Below are positions 35,065 through 40,302 of a stretch of DNA of 40,302 nt, piece by piece. Source of the DNA: an uncultured Rhodospirillales bacterium (lineage in GTDB: Bacteria; Pseudomonadota; Alphaproteobacteria; Reyranellales; Reyranellaceae); contig CADECW010000045.1 of assembly GCA_902825855.1 (NCBI GenBank), positions 1 through 40,302 of the forward strand, read 5' to 3'. Below the pieces are notes generated by a model. It was not told the origin of the DNA. It saw nothing but the letters and a program-made list of their open reading frames with translations, and made no database searches. Each line of letters begins with the position of its first letter. Position 1 is the first letter of the stretch. Position numbers and translations under genes: made by a program.

Positions 35065-35727
35065 ATGATGGTCGTCGGACTCACCGGCTCGATCGGCATG
35101 GGCAAGTCGACCGCGGCCAAGATGCTGCGGCAGATGGGGGTGCCCGTGTACGACGCCGATGCCAACGTGCACGCCGTCCAGGCGAGGGGCGGCGCGGCGC
35201 TGCCGGCCATCGAGGCGGCGTTTCCCGGCGTAGTGAAGGACGGCGTGCTCGATCGCCAGGCGCTGGGCGCCCGCGTGTTCGGCAACAGGGAGGCGCTGCG
35301 CAAGCTCGAGGCCATCGTCCATCCCCTGGTCGGCCAGCGTCAGCGCGCCTTCCTGAAGCGCGCCGCCCAGCGCGGCGAGAAGCTGGTCGTGCTCGACATC
35401 CCGCTGCTGTTCGAGGGCGCCGGCGAGCGCCGTGTCGATGCCACCCTGGTGGTCAGCGCGCCGGCGTTCCTGCAGCGCCATCGCGTCATGGCACGACCTG
35501 GCATGTCGGCCGAGCGCTTCGGCGGCATCCTGCGCCAGCAGGTGCCGGATGCCGAGAAACGGCGCAAGGCCACCATCGTCATCCCGACCGGCCTCGGCCT
35601 CGCGCCGACGCGGCTGGCGCTCGCCAGGGCCATCGTCAGGCTGAAAAAGCGGCGCGGCCGCTTCTGGCCGGCCAATCCTTGGCGGGAACGATTCACAGCC
35701 CAGCTTGCCCGCGCGCGTCGGAAGTAA
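35065..35727 (+). CDS. coaE: Dephospho-CoA kinase
   Basis: Last step of coenzyme A synthesis, phosphorylating the 3-prime hydroxyl of dephospho-CoA with ATP. 220 residues. The P-loop is [12 protein letters not shown] starting at residue 5, followed by [11 protein letters not shown], the [10 protein letters not shown] segment of the CoA-binding domain, [11 protein letters not shown] with the DIPLLFE family motif, and [20 protein letters not shown] near 170. Two adjacent in-frame ATGs (35065, 35068) could start it. The C-terminus is basic. coaE-dnaQ is a conserved alphaproteobacterial pair. Confidence 0.95.
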   Translation: MMVVGLTGSIGMGKSTAAKMLRQMGVPVYDADANVHAVQARGGAALPAIEAAFPGVVKDGVLDRQALGARVFGNREALRKLEAIVHPLVGQRQRAFLKRAAQRGEKLVVLDIPLLFEGAGERRVDATLVVSAPAFLQRHRVMARPGMSAERFGGILRQQVPDAEKRRKATIVIPTGLGLAPTRLALARAIVRLKKRRGRFWPANPWRERFTAQLARARRK

Positions 35728-35740
35728 GCTAGAAGACTCC

Positions 35741-36421
35741 ATGCGCGAAATCGTTCTCGATACCGAGACCACCGGCCTCGATCCGCTGGCCGGCCATCGA
35801 GTGGTCGAGGTCGGCTGCATCGAGCTCTTGAACACCGTCGCCACCGGCAAGACGTTCCACGCCTACTTCAATCCGGAAATGATCATGCCGACCGGGGCGC
35901 AGGACATTCACGGGCTGAGCGACGAATTCCTGGCTGACAAGCCCCTGTTCGCCGACAAGGCCGATGAGTTCCTGGAGTTCATCGGCGACGCCCAGCTCGT
36001 GATCCACAACGCGCAGTTCGACATCGGCTTCCTCAACGCCGAGCTGGAGCGCGTCGGCAAGCCCAAGCTCGTCAACGCCTATGTCGACACCGTCTCGGTG
36101 GCGCGCCGCAAGTTTCCCGGCCAGCGCGTCAGCCTCGACGCGCTCTGCGAGCGTTTCAGCGTCGACAATTCCAACCGCATCAAGCACGGCGCCCTGCTCG
36201 ATTCCGAGCTTCTGGCCGAAGTCTATCTGGAGTTGAGCGGCGGACGGCAGCGCGACCTCGGCCTGGCGGCGGAGATTGCGGGCGGCCTGACGGCTGTGCT
36301 GGTGGCGACCAACCGGCCCGTACGCCCACCGCGTCCACACCAGCCGAGCGCCGCCGAACTTGCGGCGCACGCCGAGTTCCTGAAGCAGATCAGCGATCCG
36401 CTGTGGCTCCAGGCCGCTTGA
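35741..36421 (+). CDS. dnaQ: DNA polymerase III epsilon subunit (proofreading exonuclease)
   Basis: The 3-to-5-prime proofreading exonuclease of the replicative polymerase. 226 residues. Exo I is VLDTETTG with metal ligands D7 and E9, Exo II is VIHNAQFDIGFLNAE, and Exo III-epsilon is HGALLDSELLAEVY with the catalytic histidine and aspartate. The C-terminal clamp-binding/alpha-binding tail is proline-rich (NRPVRPPRPHQPSAAE) and ends near PLWLQAA. I chose ATG 35741, right before REIVLDTETTG; the longer frame to 35705 overlaps coaE. It is convergent with secB across 19 bases. Confidence 0.96.
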   Translation: MREIVLDTETTGLDPLAGHRVVEVGCIELLNTVATGKTFHAYFNPEMIMPTGAQDIHGLSDEFLADKPLFADKADEFLEFIGDAQLVIHNAQFDIGFLNAELERVGKPKLVNAYVDTVSVARRKFPGQRVSLDALCERFSVDNSNRIKHGALLDSELLAEVYLELSGGRQRDLGLAAEIAGGLTAVLVATNRPVRPPRPHQPSAAELAAHAEFLKQISDPLWLQAA

Positions 36422-36440
36422 TCAGCGCGTCCTGATCGCG

Positions 36441-36971
36441 TCAGGCGTGGCCGACCGGGCCACTGGCGACGCCGGGCATCTTGCCGCCGCTGGCTTCCAG
36501 TTGCTGGCGATAGAGCGCCACGAAGTCGACCGGGGCGATGTTGAGCGGCGGAAAGCCCGCCTCGCGCGTGGCGTTTGCGACGACGGCGCGTGCGAACGGG
36601 AAAAGCAGTCGCGGCGTCTCGATGAACAGCAAGGGGCCATAGGCCTCCTGCGGCACCTCGCCGAGGCTGACGGTTCCTGCATAGACCAGCTCGAGCATGA
36701 ACAGCGGCTCGTCCTTGGGCGTCTTGGCATTGGCTTCGATCGACAGTGCTACCTCGAAGGTCTTGGCGTCGAACTGGCGATTGGTCACTTGGACGTTGAG
36801 CGAGAGCTGCGGCTGGGTCTGCTCGATCAGGCTTTGCGGCGCGCGCGGATTCTCGAAGCTCAGGTCCTTGATGTACTGGCCGTGCATGATCAGCGGCGTA
36901 TTGGGCGCCTGCTGAGGCGCGGCGCCCTGCGGGCCCTGCGGGTTCTGCGGCGGAGGAGGGGCGTTGGTCAT
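36441..36971 (-). CDS. secB: Protein-export chaperone SecB
   Basis: Cytosolic tetrameric chaperone that keeps preproteins unfolded and passes them to SecA. 176 residues. The core follows the family: GQYIKDLSFENPRAPQSL, VALSIEANAKT, FMLELVYAGTVSL, and the highly conserved LLFIETPRLLFPFARAVVANATREAGFPPLNIAPVDF region. The first 25 residues are proline- and glutamine-rich and look disordered, longer than in E. coli (155 residues). It is a plausible partner for the many exported binding proteins encoded here. Convergent with dnaQ; the next gene upstream is the divergent amidotransferase gene. Confidence 0.95.
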   Translation of the reverse strand: MTNAPPPPQNPQGPQGAAPQQAPNTPLIMHGQYIKDLSFENPRAPQSLIEQTQPQLSLNVQVTNRQFDAKTFEVALSIEANAKTPKDEPLFMLELVYAGTVSLGEVPQEAYGPLLFIETPRLLFPFARAVVANATREAGFPPLNIAPVDFVALYRQQLEASGGKMPGVASGPVGHA

Positions 36972-37116
36972 GGCCTACTTTCTCTGTTGCGGGGCGGGCG
37001 GTACCATGCAGGGCTGCACTGCACAAGCCGCGGGCAGGCGCGGCCGGCGACATTTGCAAACCCCGCCGCCAAATAAGAAAATAGCCCGTACGTTGTTGCA
37101 CACTCCGGCAAAGGAA

Positions 37117-37938
37117 ATGGATCGCTCTTCTCAACGCCCTCTCGTAGGGGTCACGGCCTGTCTCAAGGAAAACGGCCGCGGCGGCTGGCATCACACGGTT
37201 GGCGACAAGTATGTCCAGGCCGCGATTCAGGCGGTCGGCGCCCTGCCGGTGCTGATTCCTGCTGTCGGTCCCGAGTTCGGCGAGGACGCGGCGGCGATGA
37301 CCGAGGCACTCGACCGGCTTCTCGATTCGCTCGACGGCGTGCTGCTCACCGGCAGCCCATCCAATGTCGAGCCGTTCCACTATGGCGGCGAGCAGAGCCG
37401 CCAAGGCACGGCGCACGATCCGGCGCGCGACGCCACCACGCTTCCCTTGATCCGCCATTCCCTCGACCGCGGCGTGCCGCTGTTCGCGATCTGCCGCGGC
37501 TTGCAGGAGGTGAACGTGGCGCTGGGCGGCACGCTGCACCAGCTCGTGCACGAGGTCGAAGGCCGCCGTGATCATCGCTCGCCCAAGTCGTCCGACATCG
37601 ACGTGAATTACGGACCGGCGCATGACATCGACATCGTCGACGGCGGCCTGCTGCACCGCCTGCTCGGCCCGGGCCGTGTGCGAGTGAATTCGCTGCATGC
37701 CCAGGGCGTCGATCGCCTGGCGCCGCGCGTGCGGCTGGAAGCGATCGCCGAGGATGGCCAGGTCGAGGCCTTCAGTGTGCCCGACGCGCCAGCCTTTGCG
37801 CTCGCCCTGCAATGGCATCCCGAGCATCGGGCGCTCGAGAACCCGGTATCGATGAAGCTGTTCGACGCGTTCGCCGCCGCTTGCCGGGCGCGTGCTGCGG
37901 CGCGGCTTGTACCGCCTATGCGCGCCGCCGCAGAGTAG
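37117..37938 (+). CDS. Class I glutamine amidotransferase / gamma-glutamyl hydrolase (peptidase C26, PuuD-like)
   Basis: Predicted hydrolase of gamma-glutamyl bonds, 273 residues. The nucleophile is C126 in LFAICRGLQEVNVALGG and the other catalytic residues are H234 and E236 in LQWHPEH. The N-terminal RPLVGVTACLKENG and LLTGSPSNVEPFHYG match the gamma-glutamyl-GABA hydrolase (PuuD) group of putrescine breakdown, but no other puu genes are close. The start at ATG 37117 has AAAGGA just upstream; an in-frame extension to 36964 overlaps secB and looks non-coding. The dioxygenase-like gene follows after four bases, so both are probably cotranscribed. Confidence 0.88.
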   Translation: MDRSSQRPLVGVTACLKENGRGGWHHTVGDKYVQAAIQAVGALPVLIPAVGPEFGEDAAAMTEALDRLLDSLDGVLLTGSPSNVEPFHYGGEQSRQGTAHDPARDATTLPLIRHSLDRGVPLFAICRGLQEVNVALGGTLHQLVHEVEGRRDHRSPKSSDIDVNYGPAHDIDIVDGGLLHRLLGPGRVRVNSLHAQGVDRLAPRVRLEAIAEDGQVEAFSVPDAPAFALALQWHPEHRALENPVSMKLFDAFAAACRARAAARLVPPMRAAAE

Positions 37939-37942
37939 GACG

Positions 37943-38986
37943 ATGTCCCAGCCGGCCACCCGCAACAATGCGCGCCGCGACTTCTACGAGCGCATCGGCG
38001 GCCTGTCGATGGCGCCGCTCTGGGAATCGCTGCACCAGCTCGTGCCGCCGCAACCTGCGCCCAAGTACCAGGCGGCGCACTGGGACTATGACAAGGTGCG
38101 GCCGTACCTCATGGAATCGGGCTCGCTGATCACCGCCAAGGAGGCGGTGCGGCGCGTGCTGATCCTCGAGAACCCGGCGATGCCGGGCAGCGCCTGCATC
38201 ACGCCATCGCTCTATGCCGGCCTGCAGCTCATCCTGCCGGGCGAGGTCGCGCCGAGTCACCGCCACACCCAGTCGGCGCTGCGCTTCATCGTCGAGGGCG
38301 AAGGCGCCTACACCGCCGTCGACGGCGAGCGCACCATCATGCGCGAGGGCGACTTCGTCATCACGCCGACCTGGACCTGGCACGACCATGGCAACGAATC
38401 CAAGCAGCCGATGGTCTGGCTGGACGGTCTCGACATCCCGCTGGTGGCGATGTTCAATGCGGGCTTCGCCGAGAACGGAGAGAGCGACGAGCAGGTCGTG
38501 ACCGCGCCCGAGGGCACCTCGGATGCCAGGTACGCCAGCGGCCTCTTGCCGGTCGACTGGAAGCCGTCGCGCCGGACCTCACCGATCTTCAACTATCCCT
38601 ATGCGCGCACGCGCGAGGCACTGGCCGGACTTGCCAGGGCCGGCGCGCCCGATGCCTGCCACGGCTACAAGCTGCGCTATGTGAACCCGGCGAGCGGCGG
38701 TGCACCGATCGCCACCATGGGCACGTTCATGCAGCTTCTGCCCAAGGGGTTCAGGACCACGGCGTACCGCTGCACCGACGGCACGGTGTTCTCGGTGGTC
38801 GAGGGCTCGGGCGAGAGCGTGATCGGCGACAAGGTCTTCCGCTGGAGGAAGCGCGATCACTTCGTCGTGCCGAGCTGGGCCAAGGTCGAGCACCGCGCCG
38901 ATGACGAGGCGGTGCTGTTCTCCTTCTCCGACCGACCGGTGCAGGAGAAGCTCGACCTGTGGCGCGAGGATCGCGGCGGGAAGTAG
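37943..38986 (+). CDS. Gentisate 1,2-dioxygenase-like bicupin
   Basis: Predicted iron-dependent ring-cleaving dioxygenase acting on gentisate or a related hydroxylated aromatic acid such as salicylate or 1-hydroxy-2-naphthoate. 347 residues, typical of the family. The N-terminal cupin holds the metal ligands H107 and H109 in PSHRHTQSALRFIVEG, and EGDFVITPTWTWHDHGNE supplies H147 and H149. The second cupin at the C-terminus (about 270-335) is metal-less in most relatives. The start ATG follows TAGGA closely. No maleylpyruvate isomerase or fumarylpyruvate hydrolase gene is adjacent, so the pathway context is missing. It follows the amidotransferase gene after four bases. Confidence 0.87.
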   Translation: MSQPATRNNARRDFYERIGGLSMAPLWESLHQLVPPQPAPKYQAAHWDYDKVRPYLMESGSLITAKEAVRRVLILENPAMPGSACITPSLYAGLQLILPGEVAPSHRHTQSALRFIVEGEGAYTAVDGERTIMREGDFVITPTWTWHDHGNESKQPMVWLDGLDIPLVAMFNAGFAENGESDEQVVTAPEGTSDARYASGLLPVDWKPSRRTSPIFNYPYARTREALAGLARAGAPDACHGYKLRYVNPASGGAPIATMGTFMQLLPKGFRTTAYRCTDGTVFSVVEGSGESVIGDKVFRWRKRDHFVVPSWAKVEHRADDEAVLFSFSDRPVQEKLDLWREDRGGK

Positions 38987-39004
38987 GACCACCCGACTTC
39001 TTCG

Positions 39005-39796
39005 CTACTTCCAGACGGCGATATCTAAAAGCTTGCCATTCATTCCCTTGATGGCGCCGAGCTGGGTGGCCTTTCCGCTCGCCAGATCGATGGTGTAGAG
39101 CGTGCCGCCAGCGATCAGGTATGCGGTGTTCTTGCCCTCGGACTCGTTGTCGATATCCATGACGGCATCGGCGAGGTTGGGCACGCCCGCCGCGCCGCGC
39201 GACTTGAGGACGCCGTCATTGGGCGGGCTTTGCAGCACCAGCGCACCGGTGGCGCCGTCGACATGGAACAGCTCGGTGCTCTTGGCGCCTTTGCTCGAGT
39301 TGGTGTACGCGCCGGCAACGACCATCGGCTTCTTCCCGCTGTTAGCGTCGGCCGCATCGTAGTTCAACGGCTTGTCCACCGTGGTGGCACCGTCATCGAC
39401 GTTGATGCGCAGGCTCTGGCCGTCGGCGCCGATGACGCGCAGCCGATCGGCGGCCGGGTTGAAGTCGACAACGGGGCGCGGACCCAGCGCTACCTTCTGC
39501 GACAGCGCACTGCCAGGCGTGGCCTTGCCACTCATGTGGTCGATGACGACGATTTGCCCGGCCGCGGTGAGGCCATAGAGCTTGCCGTCAGCCGGGCGCA
39601 CGTCGATGCCGACGACCTGGTCGGCGCCCGCGATCACCGTCGGCTGCGCCGCGGCCATGGTGCTGGTGTCGATCCTGACCAGCTTATTGTCGGCGGTGAG
39701 GCCAACCAGGGTTGCGGCATTGGCAATCGCTGTGCTCGTCGAGAGAGCCAACAGCGACACACCGACGAGATATCCAAGTCTTTTCCGGGAAGCCAT
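39005..39796 (-). CDS. Secreted DUF4394 protein
   Basis: Exported protein of 263 residues with a Sec signal peptide ending in AIANA (about residue 28). The rest is a beta-rich domain of unknown function (DUF4394 type) with repeated strands such as LVGLTADNKLVRIDTSTM, VVGIDVRPADGKLYGLTAAG, VDFNPAADRLRVIGADGQSLRIN and TLYTIDLASGKATQLG, which suggests a propeller-like fold. No enzymatic residues are recognised. A strong GGAGGAGGAG ribosome site sets the start at 39796, excluding the longer frame to 40111 that overlaps the next gene. Possibly cell-envelope or biofilm related, but no function is assigned. Confidence 0.82.
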   Translation of the reverse strand: MASRKRLGYLVGVSLLALSTSTAIANAATLVGLTADNKLVRIDTSTMAAAQPTVIAGADQVVGIDVRPADGKLYGLTAAGQIVVIDHMSGKATPGSALSQKVALGPRPVVDFNPAADRLRVIGADGQSLRINVDDGATTVDKPLNYDAADANSGKKPMVVAGAYTNSSKGAKSTELFHVDGATGALVLQSPPNDGVLKSRGAAGVPNLADAVMDIDNESEGKNTAYLIAGGTLYTIDLASGKATQLGAIKGMNGKLLDIAVWK

Positions 39797-39920
39797 CGAT
39801 CTCCTCCTCCTGCTGAAGCGTCCTGTCTTAGACGCAGGGAGATCGCCTTTCGGATGAGTCACCTCACGTGCTCGTGAAGCTTTCGATGGCTTTCGACAGA
39901 CGCAGCGCATTGATCGGGCC

Positions 39921-40302
39921 TCAGCCAAGCCAACCCGCCTGCTTGACCTGGTCGCGGTAGGTCTTGCTGACCGGCACGCGCAGGCCGTTGCGCAGCACCA
40001 GCATGGGCCGGCGCGCATCGCGTTCGGCCGAGGCGACCGCACCCTCGGCGACCCACCACGAGCGATGCACTTGCCGACCGCTCGACGGTCCGAGTTCGGC
40101 CAGCGCATCACGCAACCGTAGCAGGATCAGGTCGCTCCCGAGTGCGGTGTGGATGCGCAGGTAGTGGTCCTCCATCTCCAGCGCCAGAAGATCGCGGCCG
40201 AGCGCCGGCGGCACGCGGCGGAAGAAATCGCGGGCGATGTTCGTCGGCTCGTTGGTCGCCGGGATCTCGGCCACGCGCGCCCGTTCGCTGTCGGCCGCCG
40301 CG
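39921..40302 (-). CDS. LytTR-domain DNA-binding regulator (5-prime end outside window)
   Basis: C-terminal part of a transcription regulator with a LytTR domain. Visible stretches DLLALEMEDHYLRIHTALGSD and LILLRLRDALAELGPSSGRQVHRSWWV followed by MLVLRNGLRVPVSKTYRDQVKQAG follow the family closely, including the HRSWWV segment. The reading frame continues without a stop to the window edge, so the start and any N-terminal sensor or membrane domain lie beyond 40302; a GTG at 40274 is in frame but unlikely as a true start. It lies 124 bases upstream of the DUF4394 gene on the same strand. Confidence 0.85.
   Translation of the reverse strand, partial: AAADSERARVAEIPATNEPTNIARDFFRRVPPALGRDLLALEMEDHYLRIHTALGSDLILLRLRDALAELGPSSGRQVHRSWWVAEGAVASAERDARRPMLVLRNGLRVPVSKTYRDQVKQAGWLG

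Overview
The window is high-GC chromosomal DNA with dense gene packing and frequent 4-base ATGA overlaps. The gene set points to an alphaproteobacterium: a 1600-residue NAD-glutamate dehydrogenase of the GDH180 class, a short class I ribonucleotide reductase pair, the neighbourhood ubiE-ubiB-coaBC-dut, and the neighbourhood rho / aroE-maf / coaE-dnaQ / secB. A free-living Rhodospirillales- or Reyranella-like organism is plausible, but this is inferred from family resemblance and not computed. No tRNA, rRNA, CRISPR array, prophage or transposase gene was seen.

Layout. 130-4932 (-): NAD-glutamate dehydrogenase. 5388-8322 (+): nrdA and nrdB behind a candidate NrdR box. 8358-10277: PfkB sugar kinase, glutathione-dependent formaldehyde-activating (Gfa) family protein and a small methyltransferase. 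10354-17441 (-): a complete dipeptide/oligopeptide ABC transporter operon (two permeases, two closely related tandem substrate-binding proteins, two ATPases). 17605-18339 (-): an SDR-fold protein carrying both signature motifs of halohydrin dehalogenases, the most interesting gene here. 18364-20756 (+): ubiE and ubiB (ubiquinone synthesis). 20757-21325: a repeat-rich gap holding a decayed GIY-YIG nuclease gene. 21326-24769 (+): TauE/SafE permease, coaBC, dut, an Rrf2 regulator and a carboxymuconolactone-decarboxylase-family protein. 24770-24923: a second copy of the long palindromic repeat. 24924-26682 (+): GNAT acetyltransferase, 3-hydroxyisobutyrate-dehydrogenase-family enzyme and cupin, translationally coupled. 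26909-28288 (+): rho with a visible promoter and an unusual inserted linker. 28386-31195: divergent TctC-type binding protein and an AraC-TolB-like-TPR regulator. 31361-32847 (-): maf-aroE. 32857-35034: secreted PQQ-type sugar dehydrogenase and a divergent quinone oxidoreductase. 35065-36971: coaE, dnaQ and convergent secB. 37117-38986 (+): class I glutamine amidotransferase and gentisate dioxygenase-like cupin. 39005-40302 (-): a secreted DUF4394 protein and the C-terminal part of a LytTR regulator cut by the window edge.

How the genes fit together. Conserved housekeeping genes (dNTP supply by nrdAB and dut, coenzyme A by coaBC and coaE, quinone by ubiE/ubiB, replication proofreading by dnaQ, transcription termination by rho, export by secB) are interrupted by accessory modules for uptake and catabolism (peptide ABC system, TctC, gentisate dioxygenase, sugar dehydrogenase, possible haloalcohol/epoxide enzyme). 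Palindromic repeats sit at two of these junctions, next to the pseudogene and the GNAT gene.
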